Of a stretch of DNA of 60,623 nt, positions 42,636 to 51,167 are shown one piece after another. Source of the stretch: JBEHYA01 sp048498415 (GTDB lineage Bacteria; Pseudomonadota; Alphaproteobacteria; UBA9219; RGZA01); assembly GCA_048498415.1 (NCBI GenBank), contig JBEHYA010000001.1:1-60623 (forward strand), read 5' to 3'. The position numbers were made by a program, and so were the translations under genes. Under the pieces are notes generated by a model. It had not been told where the DNA came from, searched no databases, and saw only the letters and a list, made by a program, of their open reading frames with translations. Every line of letters begins with the position of its first letter. Within the stretch, counting starts at the first letter, position 1.

Positions 42636-43733
42636 GCGGCCCTGGCGGCTGTCGTCGACGCGGCGGAAATGCGCGACCGATAATTCCGGCCCGCCGCCCT
42701 CCAGATGATAGCGTTTTTTATACAGGCGAAACATGCGCGCAATCTGCTGCGCATAGAGGCCTTCACCGCGCATGCGCGTGCCGAAGGTGGAATCATTTAA
42801 TTTGCCGCCGCGCATGGCGCGGATGCGGTTCAGAATTTTATCGGCGCGGTCCGGGTAAAGCCGCCTGACCCAGTCGGCAAACAGATCTTTTACGCCATAG
42901 GGCAGACGCACGATGGTGTAATACGCGCTCTTCGCCCCGGCATCGGCCACGGCCTTCAAAATTTTCGGCGTTTCGTGGTCGGTCAGCCCCGGCACAATGG
43001 GCGCCACCATCACATTCACGGGGATGCCGGCTTTGCTCAGTTCCTCGACGGCGCGAAGGCGCATGGCGGGCGTGGATGCGCGCGGCTCCATATTCCGCGC
43101 GACATCTGCATCCAGCGAGGTAATGGAGATATTGATGCCAATGCCGTTCCAGCTGGCCATATCCTTGAAAATATCGATATCCCGGGTGACCAGATGGTTT
43201 TTGGTGATGATCGCGCCGGGGTTGCGGAATTCCGCCAGCACTTCCAGGCAGCGGCGCGTGAGTTTCAGGCGCCGTTCAACGGGCTGGTAGCAATCCGTCA
43301 CCGCGCTCATCACCAGCACGACCGGTCGCCATGATGGGCTTGATAGTTTTTCACGCAACAGGCGGGCAGCTTCAGGTTTGGCGAAAATCTTGGATTCAAA
43401 ATCAAGCCCGGCGGAAAGCCCGAACCATTCATGCGTGGGCCGCGCAAAGCAATAGATGCAGCCATGCTCGCAGCCCCGGTACACATTCAGCGTGGCCTCC
43501 ATGCCCACATCGGGGCTGTCGTTGGTGGAGACGATTGTTCTGGCGGTATCGATATACACCGTCGTGGCGATGCTTTTTTCGGCATCGTCCAGTTCCGATA
43601 ATTCCCCGCAGCCTTCCAGCTTCTCGTAACGGCCCGCCGGATTCAGGCCGGCGCCACGGCCCCGGATGTGCTGCCGTGCGGTGAGGGGATCGTGGAGGGC
43701 GGGGTCGTTATGGGGGTTTTTTCTCTGCTCCAT
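42627..43733 (-). CDS. Radical SAM protein, PA0069/Rv2578c family
   Basis: A 368-residue radical SAM protein with the iron-sulfur motif in YRGCEHGCIYCFARPTHEW near residue 89 (CxxxCxxC). It resembles spore-photoproduct-lyase-like SplB relatives of unknown substrate found widely in bacteria. The N-terminal GRGAGLNPAGRYE is characteristic of this subgroup. It is convergent with the PCuAC-like gene, overlapping it by 9 bases. Confidence 0.9.
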   Translation of the reverse strand: MEQRKNPHNDPALHDPLTARQHIRGRGAGLNPAGRYEKLEGCGELSELDDAEKSIATTVYIDTARTIVSTNDSPDVGMEATLNVYRGCEHGCIYCFARPTHEWFGLSAGLDFESKIFAKPEAARLLREKLSSPSWRPVVLVMSAVTDCYQPVERRLKLTRRCLEVLAEFRNPGAIITKNHLVTRDIDIFKDMASWNGIGINISITSLDADVARNMEPRASTPAMRLRAVEELSKAGIPVNVMVAPIVPGLTDHETPKILKAVADAGAKSAYYTIVRLPYGVKDLFADWVRRLYPDRADKILNRIRAMRGGKLNDSTFGTRMRGEGLYAQQIARMFRLYKKRYHLEGGGPELSVAHFRRVDDSRQGRLF

Positions 43734-43801
43734 CCCTTCTTGTAGCAGAGATTCGCAGCGTGTTCTATATTTGTTCTTTTATTCAGGCGAAGACACATAT
43801 A

Positions 43802-43984
43802 TTATCCCTCCATGCCAAAGGTGGGGGCGAAGCGATGCTCTTCCTCATGGCCGTAGCCATACCCGCTTTTTTCTTCGCGCGACTTTTCATAGGGCCGGCT
43901 GGTGTGATGCTGGCTTTGCTGGGCGGCCGCGTTGGTCGCCACGCGGTCATGTTTGCTGGAATGTTTAGCGCTGGGTATGGTCAT
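43802..43984 (-). CDS. Small His-rich hydrophilic protein
   Basis: A 60-residue protein with no recognised family. It is hydrophilic, rich in His, Ser, Glu and Lys, with SQHHTSRPYEKSREEKSG in the middle and a GYGYGHEEEH segment; no membrane segment or signal peptide. It is called real because AAAAAGGAG lies seven bases before the ATG on the minus strand. The plus-strand frame across the same DNA encodes a hydrophobic product without a ribosome binding site and is treated as a shadow. It resembles other small stress-type proteins in this region only in composition. Confidence 0.6.
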   Translation of the reverse strand: MTIPSAKHSSKHDRVATNAAAQQSQHHTSRPYEKSREEKSGYGYGHEEEHRFAPTFGMEG

Positions 43985-44204
43985 GACTCGCTCCTTTTTG
44001 CAAATAGAATGCCGCGGCCCGCACTATAACAAAGCCTGCATAAATTGAGCGTGGCGGAAAACGTCTCCCCCATAAGGTTCCTGCAAAGCAGGTGATTCTC
44101 CCGTTACGCCTATTGAAAAAGCCGGCCATCCGAATAGGTTAGCTGCATCACTCCGCCGATTTTCCCCTGCGCTCGTTCAAAGCGCTCCTTCCAAAGGTGC
44201 ACAC

Positions 44205-44846
44205 ATGCTGAAATACCCCTATACCCTGCCGCCGCTGCCTTATGCGCCGGAAGCGCTTGCCCCCGTCATTGATGCCGAAACCATGGGCCTGCACCATGGC
44301 AAGCACCACCAGACCTACATCAACAATCTCAATGATGCGCTGAAAGAACACAGCCAGCTGCAGCAGCTCTCGCTGCACGAACTGCTCGCCAAAGTAGGCG
44401 AAGTGCCGGAAGCCATTCGCAATACCGTGCGCAATAACGGCGGCGGCCACATCAACCATTCCATGTTCTGGGATATCATGGGCAAGCCCAATAAAGCCGC
44501 CGCGCCCACCGGTGAAGTCGGGAAAGCGGTCGAAGCCGCGTTTGGGTCGTTCGATGAATTTAAAAAGCAGTTCAACACTGCCGGCACCAAGCAGTTCGGC
44601 TCCGGCTGGGTGTTCGTGACCGTGGATGATGCCGGCAAACTGGCGATTGCCCCGCAGCCCAACCAGGACACGCCCGTCATGCAGCAAAAGAAGGTGCTGT
44701 TCGGCAACGATGTGTGGGAACACGCCTATTATTTAACCTACCGCAACCGCCGCGCGGATTATCTCACCGCCTGGTGGGATGTCGTGGACTGGGCCAAGAT
44801 CGAAGCCCGCTACGCCCAGCTTAAGAAGGGCGAAAAAATCGTCTAA
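44205..44846 (+). CDS. sodA: Iron/manganese superoxide dismutase, Mn-type signature
   Basis: A 213-residue cytosolic enzyme that converts superoxide to oxygen and hydrogen peroxide. Metal ligands are the histidine of GLHHGKHHQTY near residue 27, NGGGHINHSMFW near 81, and the Asp/His pair in DVWEHAYYL near 175. The glycine-rich GGGHINHS and the NQDTPVM/WEHAYYL context favour the Mn or cambialistic class, but metal preference cannot be settled by reading. A terminator follows, and the giant acidic gene is convergent. Confidence 0.94.
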   Translation: MLKYPYTLPPLPYAPEALAPVIDAETMGLHHGKHHQTYINNLNDALKEHSQLQQLSLHELLAKVGEVPEAIRNTVRNNGGGHINHSMFWDIMGKPNKAAAPTGEVGKAVEAAFGSFDEFKKQFNTAGTKQFGSGWVFVTVDDAGKLAIAPQPNQDTPVMQQKKVLFGNDVWEHAYYLTYRNRRADYLTAWWDVVDWAKIEARYAQLKKGEKIV

Positions 44847-44863
44847 GATTTTTGCACCGCTAC

Positions 44864-44893
44864 AAAAAACCCCGCTGCGAGGCGGGGTTTTTT
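44864..44893. terminator. Bidirectional terminator after sodA
   Basis: CCCCGC/GCGGGG hairpin with A-run before and T-run after, serving sodA and possibly the convergent gene. Confidence 0.9.
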
Positions 44894-44894
44894 A

Positions 44895-47663
44895 TTATTC
44901 GGGTTCCGGTTTTGGCATCTCATCCGGGTGCGGTTTTTCCACTGGCTCCAATTCGCTTTCGGGAATAGCCGGGCGCAGGGTGTTCTGCGCTTTATCCTCT
45001 TTGCCTTGCGTGATCGCCATGCCAAGCGCGGCATCGTCGCCGGCCTCCCGATGCTCTTCGCGGTCGCGCAGTAAAATGGCTGGTTCGCGGTCGAGCCGGT
45101 CAGCCGGATCGGGCGGCGCACTGCCGACCATGTCGCCCATATAATAATTGGTAGCATCGCGCTGGTCGTCGGCAATCTGTGTGAACTGGGCATCTTCTTC
45201 TGCCAGCGAAGCAGGGGATCGTTCGTCATCGCGGCTGCTGAACAGGCCGCTCTCGCTCTCGGGCGGTTCCGGCGGCTCGGCGGCATGCTTCAGCACTTCG
45301 CCGTCTACATGCGCTTCTTCATTCGCTTCGCGGTCGATCCGCGCGGTTTGTTCGGTGCGTTCCTGTTCCTTGGCCTGTTCTTCGGTCATCACCGCGCGCT
45401 CGGGCCGGAATTCGCCTGCTTCATTATACTGATATGACGCCGTTTGGTCCGGCGCGCTGGTATCGCCGCCCGCCGCTTCAATCACCCGATCCGGCGTCGC
45501 CTGCGCGCCCGCGGCCCCGGTGCCGGGCTCCGGGGCGGCCTGCGGCCCCGCGGCGGTATCCTCCGGCGCGGCGTTGAGTTCGGCGGGCGCCTGTTCCAGT
45601 TCCGCATATTCGCGGTAAGGGCCTTCAGGGGCAGACGCTTCGGTGGGCGCTTCGCCGGTGCGTGCCACGCGCAGGGCTTCGCGTTCGTCTTCCGCCTGCG
45701 GCACGGCTTCGGGCTGCTGAGCTTCCGCGGCATTGTTGGTTTCATCCGCCTGGCGGGCACTCACGCGCTCTTGCGGGGAAGCGGGCTCGGTTTGCGGTGT
45801 TTCTTCCGGTAACCGCGCTTCGCTGGCGTTATAGGTTTCGTCTTCCAGGCGCGCCGGCTCGCGGGGTTCAGGATTATTGGGCTCGTTATACGCTTCGCGC
45901 GCGCTCACCGGTTCAGCCGGTTCATATGTGTCCGCCGCACTGGATTCAGCCGTTTCATTGCGCGGCGTTTCAACGCGCTCAGCGCCGGAAGGTTCCGCCC
46001 CGCGGGTTTCCAGCTGGTCATATTCCACCGGGCGGTATTCCGGCTGCTCGCTGGCGTTTTCCAGCGCTTCAATCTGGTTATCGCGCGCGCTGGCCAAGGC
46101 TTCGGTCTGGTTATACACGGCTTCGTTCTGCGCTTCGCGGGTGGCTTCTGCCGTAGCGCCCGCGGCCAGCACCGCGGCTTCCCGCGCTTCGTCCTCGGCT
46201 TCCTGCTGCTGTTCCTGATATGCCTCGGCATGCGCGATCGCATCTTCGCTGGGGTGCGTCGGGCCTTCGGCATAACCGCCGCGGTTCAGGCCCCAGATGT
46301 ACCGCTCGCTGCCAATTTCCGCGACGCCCGGCGTGTTATCCGGAATATCGCGGCCGGGTTCATGATCGTTGGGCGAGAACCGGTCATCGCCTTCGGTGAT
46401 GCCGCGCTGCGCCTGATCGGTGAAATCGCGCACGACTTCATCCAGATTGCCCAGAATGGAATAGGCGGCCGTCTCGTTAAAATCCGGCATCTGCCAGGCA
46501 TTTTCCATCAAGCCGACTATGCGGCGGATATATTGCAGCGACCAGCGCACGCCAATATCGTATGTATAAGAAAGCAGGGTATCGATTTTATTCGTGAGCC
46601 GGGTTACGTCGTCGTGGAATTCTTCGCGATCCTGGTCCTGCTGGCGTTCGCGGGTTTCATTCACCGCATTCCCCGCCAGTTCGCTATACGCGCCGGGGGC
46701 ATGCTGCAGGCCCGGGGTGGCGTGGGCTTCGGCTTCCTGGGTGCGTTCCGTGGCGCTGCGCAGCGCTTCGCGGTTATGGATCTGCGATTCAAGCGCGCCG
46801 GTCGCAGCGCCGTGGCGGCGCGCTTCATTGAGCCGTTCTTCCGCCAGGGTCGCCAGCCGGTGGCGTTCCGCATGGTTATGGACAGTGGTGGCGGCCAGAC
46901 CGGCGGCGGCCAGCGCGGCAAGGCCCAGGGCGCGGTCGCGTTCTTCGCGTTCGATTTCTTCTTGCTCCAGCTGCCGCTGGTGTTCCGCCACATGTATGCC
47001 GTGCTCGAAATGGCGATCCTGTTTTTGTTGCTCTTCATAAATCGAGGGGCCGCTGGCGGGCGGTTTGGCATCGCGCCATAGCGCGCGCGTCACGGCGATA
47101 TCGCCATCCACCAGATTGCCCTTCGAATTGCTGTCGCGCGGCTTGATTTCCATTTCGTTCGTGCCATAGAGCACGACCATCACATCGTTGCTCGCCTGCT
47201 GGCGGCGCAGCAGCGCTTCCTTGTGCACGCGCAGATCCTGCTCGTTCACAAATTCGTTGCTGGTATTTTCTTTATCCAGCGCATCCCGCGCATGCGCGGC
47301 GGGACGGACGATGATCTTGCCGCGATGGGGCACGCCATGCTGGGTGATATCGTCCAGTACCACGCGGCCGGCGTCGGGCCCGCGCAGCAGCGTGAGCGAA
47401 ACGCGGTTCCAGCCAAATTCGCCGGCGCGGCTGGTCACCAGATCGCTTAACGGTTTAACCAGATCGGGCACATCCTGCGGAAACACGCGCGGCCCCTCAA
47501 GCGCCAGCGCGTTGATCACCTTGCCGGTGCTGCCGGCGGTATGGAAAATCGGCACAAACCGGCCGGGCGCGCGGGCGCCTTCCACCAGTTGCGGCGTGAT
47601 GGCGGCCTGCGGCGGTAAATCGCTGATGCGCGCGACCGATTGAAACGTCATTGCTTTATCCAT
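44895..47663 (-). CDS. Giant acidic, cysteine-free protein of unknown function
   Basis: A 922-residue protein of no recognised family. Residues 1-200 look globular (a beta-rich stretch VSLTLLRGPDAGRVVLDD near 90 and VMVVLYGTNEMEIKP near 161). Residues about 207-320 are charged helical or coiled-coil, interrupted by an alanine-rich patch (LGLAALAAAGLAATTV, 247-261). A short ordered segment rich in aromatics spans about 352-420. From about 465 to the end it is strongly acidic and low-complexity (Glu, Ala, Pro), with degenerate repeats around SAREAYNEPNN and SARQADETNN. I saw no cysteine, signal peptide or membrane helix, so it is likely a cytosolic, largely disordered scaffold-like protein. The start has no good ribosome binding site; M5 is an alternative. 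Confidence 0.8.
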   Translation of the reverse strand: MDKAMTFQSVARISDLPPQAAITPQLVEGARAPGRFVPIFHTAGSTGKVINALALEGPRVFPQDVPDLVKPLSDLVTSRAGEFGWNRVSLTLLRGPDAGRVVLDDITQHGVPHRGKIIVRPAAHARDALDKENTSNEFVNEQDLRVHKEALLRRQQASNDVMVVLYGTNEMEIKPRDSNSKGNLVDGDIAVTRALWRDAKPPASGPSIYEEQQKQDRHFEHGIHVAEHQRQLEQEEIEREERDRALGLAALAAAGLAATTVHNHAERHRLATLAEERLNEARRHGAATGALESQIHNREALRSATERTQEAEAHATPGLQHAPGAYSELAGNAVNETRERQQDQDREEFHDDVTRLTNKIDTLLSYTYDIGVRWSLQYIRRIVGLMENAWQMPDFNETAAYSILGNLDEVVRDFTDQAQRGITEGDDRFSPNDHEPGRDIPDNTPGVAEIGSERYIWGLNRGGYAEGPTHPSEDAIAHAEAYQEQQQEAEDEAREAAVLAAGATAEATREAQNEAVYNQTEALASARDNQIEALENASEQPEYRPVEYDQLETRGAEPSGAERVETPRNETAESSAADTYEPAEPVSAREAYNEPNNPEPREPARLEDETYNASEARLPEETPQTEPASPQERVSARQADETNNAAEAQQPEAVPQAEDEREALRVARTGEAPTEASAPEGPYREYAELEQAPAELNAAPEDTAAGPQAAPEPGTGAAGAQATPDRVIEAAGGDTSAPDQTASYQYNEAGEFRPERAVMTEEQAKEQERTEQTARIDREANEEAHVDGEVLKHAAEPPEPPESESGLFSSRDDERSPASLAEEDAQFTQIADDQRDATNYYMGDMVGSAPPDPADRLDREPAILLRDREEHREAGDDAALGMAITQGKEDKAQNTLRPAIPESELEPVEKPHPDEMPKPEPE

Positions 47664-47831
47664 ATGGGCAAAACACTACCATGAAAGGGCGAAGCTAAAA
47701 AACCCATGCGAGACATATAGGTTTTATACGCCGTATGGGCAGGGCGGGCCTTTACTTGCTTGTGGCTTTCTTACAAACGCCGCGCATTGCCACATTGTTC
47801 ACTTGCCGCACTTAGCCAAGCATGGCGCAGG

Positions 47832-47847
47832 CAGGCCTTCGGGCCTG
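47832..47847 (+). promoter_or_regulatory. UUCG-loop hairpin in the leader of an exported-protein gene
   Basis: CAGGCC-TTCG-GGCCTG, a 6-base stem with the very stable UUCG-type tetraloop, 35 bases before the ATG at 47883. It may stabilise the 5' end of the mRNA. The rest of 47664-47882 shows no other feature I can name. Confidence 0.4.
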
Positions 47848-47882
47848 ACTCGCATTACCGTTTCTATCCAACAGGAGCTACC

Positions 47883-48587
47883 ATGAAAAAGTCACTTCTT
47901 TCGACCGGTGCCGCCTTGCTGATGCTGTGCGCACTGCAAGCGGCCCCCGCCCACGCAAATTACTACGGCCACGAAGGCACGGATGCCTCGACCTCCGGCT
48001 CGAACCAGACGCAGATGCAGGACCGCGACGATAATTTTGACTCGTCGGGCCGTCCGCTTGCGGGCCGCGCCGCCTATGGCAGCGATGCCGAAGAACGCGC
48101 CGCCACCTGGCATGCGAACTACCCCATCCGCTGGAGCCGGATGACCGCCGCTGAACGCGCCGAATGGCGTGCCAGCCATCCCAACTGGCAGGCGAACCGT
48201 CCCCATTGGGATGCGCGCCATGCCCGCTGGGAACGCGCATATGGGGATGATAATGTGCGCTACAACACCGTCGCCATCCGGGCGGAAGACCGTGCGGAAA
48301 TCCGCGGCGCGATTGCCAGCCAGTACCGTATGAACTGCCCGCTGGGCAATTCGCACGGCCACAGCTCAACCGGCTGCATGCAGCCGTTCCTGACGCGCAC
48401 GGACTTTATCGGTGAGCCGGTCTCCATGACCGCCATGCCGATTTCGGCGGAACTGGCTTCGCGCATCAGTGCGCCGCCGGTTGGCTATCACTATGTGCAA
48501 TCGGGCACGGATGTGATGCTGGTCAACGATAACGGCCAGATCGCCGATGCCGTCACGCTCTATTCCGCGATGCACGCTGATTACTAA
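47883..48587 (+). CDS. Exported Trp-rich protein of unknown function
   Basis: A 234-residue protein with a signal peptide (MKKSLLSTGAALLMLCALQA..., cleavage after AHA near residue 25). The mature N-terminus is polar (GTDASTSGSNQTQMQDRDD). A central segment has tryptophans spaced about seven residues apart (AEWRASHPNWQANRPHWDA, then RWERAYGD), suggesting an amphipathic helix or repeat. Two cysteines bracket a His/Ser-rich stretch (CPLGNSHGHSSTGC). The last 60 residues look like a small beta domain. AGGAG precedes the ATG and a terminator follows. Probably periplasmic; no family recognised. Confidence 0.8.
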   Translation: MKKSLLSTGAALLMLCALQAAPAHANYYGHEGTDASTSGSNQTQMQDRDDNFDSSGRPLAGRAAYGSDAEERAATWHANYPIRWSRMTAAERAEWRASHPNWQANRPHWDARHARWERAYGDDNVRYNTVAIRAEDRAEIRGAIASQYRMNCPLGNSHGHSSTGCMQPFLTRTDFIGEPVSMTAMPISAELASRISAPPVGYHYVQSGTDVMLVNDNGQIADAVTLYSAMHADY

Positions 48588-48616
48588 GCACCGCGTTTTA
48601 AAAACCCGCTGAAATG

Positions 48617-48651
48617 CCGGCCATATCTTCATCGATATGGCCGGTTTTTTT
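48617..48651 (+). terminator. Terminator after the Trp-rich exported protein
   Basis: CCGGCCATAT/ATATGGCCGG stem followed by seven T residues. Confidence 0.92.
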
Positions 48652-48740
48652 ATGGTGTGTTTGCGTGAGAGCATATTCCCGCCATCGTGCTCTTACCCCG
48701 CGTAGCGTATTCTTCTTTTTTCAGTGAAGGGAGAATCACG

Positions 48741-48971
48741 ATGAACAAGGATCAAGTCGCCGGCAGCTGGGACCAGTTGAAAGGCAAGCTTAAAGAAGCA
48801 TGGGGCAATCTCACCGATGACGATATCGCCCTTTATAACGGCAAGGCCGAACAATTTTACGGCAAGCTGCGCGAGAAGTACGGCGTGGCGCAGGAAGAAG
48901 CCGAAAAGCGCATCCGCGAATATGAAGATGCCACCGGCTACGAGCCGGAATCAAAAAACCGCGCCGCTTAA
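48741..48971 (+). CDS. CsbD family stress protein (second copy)
   Basis: A 76-residue CsbD protein with the classic motifs NKDQVAGSWDQLKGKLKEAWG at the N-terminus and YNGKAEQFYGKLREKYG in the middle (close to E. coli YjbJ). GAAGGGAGA precedes the ATG. It differs clearly from the shorter CsbD at 41870, so the two are not a recent duplication. It is followed 18 bases later by a 54-codon gene, probably in the same transcript. Confidence 0.92.
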   Translation: MNKDQVAGSWDQLKGKLKEAWGNLTDDDIALYNGKAEQFYGKLREKYGVAQEEAEKRIREYEDATGYEPESKNRAA

Positions 48972-48989
48972 TTAAACAGGAGAACCATT

Positions 48990-49154
48990 ATGGGAACGCA
49001 AACTAATAATCCGGCAAACCAGCCACCGAAGCAGGCGGATGAAGACCGCCGTCCGGATAACGAAATGGAACCGTTACACGACCCCATCAAACAAAATCCG
49101 CCCGAAGCGGACGCAATGGATCGTGATAACGACGATTACGGCAAATCGGTTTAA
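48990..49154 (+). CDS. 54-residue acidic hydrophilic protein
   Basis: A small gene with AACAGGAGAA seven bases before its ATG, ending at TAA 49152-49154. The product is almost entirely polar and proline-rich (QPPKQADEDRRPD near the start, MDRDNDDYGKSV at the end), so it is expected to be disordered, like hydrophilins. It shares a transcript with the CsbD gene and is closed by a terminator at 49168. No family was recognised. Confidence 0.68.
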   Translation: MGTQTNNPANQPPKQADEDRRPDNEMEPLHDPIKQNPPEADAMDRDNDDYGKSV

Positions 49155-49167
49155 CGCCATGCCGTTT

Positions 49168-49199
49168 AAAAAGCCGGGTGAAAGCCCGGCTTTTTTTTG
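49168..49199 (+). terminator. Terminator after the CsbD/54-residue pair
   Basis: GCCGGG/CCCGGC stem with a short loop followed by eight T residues. Confidence 0.92.
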
Positions 49200-49337
49200 T
49201 ATTCGCGCAAAACGCCCTTACAGGTTTTTTAGAAGTTTTTTATGCAAGTCGCATTGTCCCTTAAGCGCCTCAAACGCCACACTCCGCACTACCGCATACC
49301 TCCGTTTGTCAGTTGATTTATTGAAAGGAATCACGCC

Positions 49338-49667
49338 ATGACCACGACCAGCAATTTCTCGACCACCGGTTCGAGCAACTACAATAAGCCCACCGCCAAC
49401 GACGTCGCGGATGAAGCCGATGATGTCATCAGCGAAGTGAAGAAGGGCGCCCGCAAGGCCGGCAACCGCGCTTCTGAATTCGCTCATGAAGCGTATGACG
49501 ATCTGAACGGCATGGCCAAGAAAGCCGGCCGCCGTGTGCGCAGCGCGTTGGATGGCGCTTCGGAAGAAGTGGATATGCTGACCCACAAGATTGAAGAAAA
49601 CCCCATTCAGGCGGCCCTTATCGCCCTTGGTGTTGGCTTCATTCTGGGCAAGATCACCCGCCTTTAA
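49338..49667 (+). CDS. DUF883/ElaB-YqjD family protein
   Basis: A 109-residue protein. A disordered N-terminus is followed by a long amphipathic helix (about residues 22-80), and the C-terminal hydrophobic anchor is AALIALGVGFILGKITRL with glycine-zipper spacing. E. coli YqjD and ElaB are tail-anchored inner-membrane proteins that bind ribosomes in stationary phase; that role is a family inference. GAAAGGAATC precedes the ATG. The next gene, a small membrane protein, follows after 28 bases, echoing the yqjD-yqjE arrangement. Confidence 0.88.
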   Translation: MTTTSNFSTTGSSNYNKPTANDVADEADDVISEVKKGARKAGNRASEFAHEAYDDLNGMAKKAGRRVRSALDGASEEVDMLTHKIEENPIQAALIALGVGFILGKITRL

Positions 49668-49695
49668 TAGGCGGGGGTCACTCCCCAACCAAGCC

Positions 49696-50181
49696 ATGTT
49701 CAAAACACCCTGGCTCAAACGTTTGCGCCGTCACTGGCCATCACTCAACGGATTTGCCGCCATGCCTGGATTAGGAAGTCTACTGGGATTGCTGACACTC
49801 ACGCGTCCCACCATTAACGGTCCCGTGTTCCGTGAATTCTTGTCCGGCGTGGTGGCGGTCGTTGGTTTGACCGTCGTCACCGGCATGATGGGCGGCACAC
49901 TTCTTGTGTGCGGTATGTATATGGTGCTGCAGGCCTTCATCCATAACGGGATGAATGCGGATGCCGCGCTTATTACCACTGCGCTTATCACGCTGGTCAT
50001 TTTCGGCGTGCTGGTTGCCATCACCCGCAACCAGCTTGCCCGGTTACTCGATATGCCCAAAAGTCTGGTGCAGCACGAATATCCGGTGCCCGATCAAATC
50101 AGCACGCTTGCCAAATCGTTCATGGATGGGCTTGCCGCCCGCCGTGGTCAGGCGCGCGACGACGCCGACACCCGCCATTAA
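49696..50181 (+). CDS. Small membrane protein, YqjE-like by context
   Basis: A 161-residue protein with a basic start (FKTPWLKRLRRHWP) and two or three hydrophobic segments: about residues 56-80 (SGVVAVVGLTVVTGMMGG) and 97-117 (LITTALITLVIFGVLVAI). A charged cytosolic tail ends in RRGQARDDADTRH. It follows the DUF883 gene as YqjE (holin-superfamily-like) follows YqjD in enterobacteria, but sequence similarity was not established. ATG at 49762 is a shorter alternative start. Confidence 0.7.
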   Translation: MFKTPWLKRLRRHWPSLNGFAAMPGLGSLLGLLTLTRPTINGPVFREFLSGVVAVVGLTVVTGMMGGTLLVCGMYMVLQAFIHNGMNADAALITTALITLVIFGVLVAITRNQLARLLDMPKSLVQHEYPVPDQISTLAKSFMDGLAARRGQARDDADTRH

Positions 50182-50323
50182 CACCTGCCGGAAAAGGTTT
50201 CCTTACAGGTTCTTTATGGTTTTTTTATATCGGATCGGCGGCGTTCGTATGTTGAATTTACAAGGTTCCACGTCACTTTCATCCGTCGGTTCGACAAGCT
50301 TTGGAAGAAGAGGAGAAGCCCCC

Positions 50324-50395
50324 ATGCGTGACCTGCTTGTGCTTCTTGTCGGCATTCCGTTGCCCATCGTTCTGATCTATAATCTGGTTTTTTAA
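50324..50395 (+). CDS. 23-residue single-helix membrane peptide
   Basis: The product is a short start (MRDL) followed by one hydrophobic helix (LVLLVGIPLPIVLIYNLVF). GAGGAGAAG precedes the ATG. Similar tiny peptides with a central GIPxPI motif are familiar to me from other alphaproteobacteria, but this is recall and not a search. It is followed by the KdpE-like regulator 33 bases downstream. It may be a membrane-regulatory peptide. Confidence 0.6.
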   Translation: MRDLLVLLVGIPLPIVLIYNLVF

Positions 50396-50428
50396 GGCCA
50401 CTCAACCTTTATAAAAAGCGACATCATC

Positions 50429-51142
50429 ATGCTGGAAAAACGCAACACGCTGCTTATCGTCGACGACGAACCGCAGATCCGCAAAATGCTGAACATCTTC
50501 CTCGATGCGTCCGACTTCAAGATCGAGGAAAGCGATAACGCCAAGCAGGCCATCCGCCTGGCCGCCTCCATCAAGCCGGATCTGGTGCTGCTTGATCTCG
50601 GCCTGCCCGATATGGATGGCAAGGAAGTTATCAGCGCCATCCGCCAATGGTCGCAGCTTCCCATCATCATCCTCTCCGTGCGCTCGGCCGACGATGAAGT
50701 CGCCACCGCCCTCAACATGGGCGCCGACGATTACGTGACCAAGCCCTTCAACCCGGATGTGCTCCTTGCCCGCATCAACGCCAACCTGCGCAAAACCGCG
50801 GTGCGCGAAGCGGGCGAGCCGGAACTTTCCAACGGCGCCATCCGCATGGATCTGGTGCGCCACGAAGTTTTCGTGGGCGGCGAAAAAGTTTCCTTCACCC
50901 CGAAGGAATACGAATTGCTGCGCTACTTCCTGGTGAACCGCGGCAAGATGCTTACGCACAAACAAATCCTCAAGGAAGTCTGGGGCCCGGCGCATGGCGA
51001 AGACACGCAGTACCTACGCGTGTATGTCGGCCAGGTGCGCGAGAAGATCGAAAAGCACACCGGCTCCGCGCAGCTCATCACCACGGAACCCGGCATTGGC
51101 TACCGCATGGAAATTGCCGATGCGGCCGCCAAAGCGGCCTGA
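50429..51142 (+). CDS. KdpE-like OmpR-family response regulator
   Basis: A 237-residue regulator: receiver domain with acidic pair in LLIVDDEPQIRKML, phospho-acceptor in LVLLDLGLPDMDG near residue 53, and lysine in DYVTKPFNPDVL; then a winged-helix domain (FTPKEYELLRYFLVNRGKMLTHKQIL). The sequence is close to KdpE in both domains. KdpE normally activates the kdpFABC potassium pump with KdpD, but no kdp structural gene is in the window. A KdpD-like kinase core is found at 57148. What it controls here is unknown; neighbouring stress genes are candidates. Confidence 0.88.
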   Translation: MLEKRNTLLIVDDEPQIRKMLNIFLDASDFKIEESDNAKQAIRLAASIKPDLVLLDLGLPDMDGKEVISAIRQWSQLPIIILSVRSADDEVATALNMGADDYVTKPFNPDVLLARINANLRKTAVREAGEPELSNGAIRMDLVRHEVFVGGEKVSFTPKEYELLRYFLVNRGKMLTHKQILKEVWGPAHGEDTQYLRVYVGQVREKIEKHTGSAQLITTEPGIGYRMEIADAAAKAA

Positions 51143-51167
51143 AAACGCCGGTTTTTACGGCTATTTA

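Noticed and set aside
43760..44029. Plus-strand frame encoding an 89-residue hydrophobic protein
   Set aside because: It lacks a ribosome binding site and lies opposite the better supported minus-strand small gene at 43802-43984.
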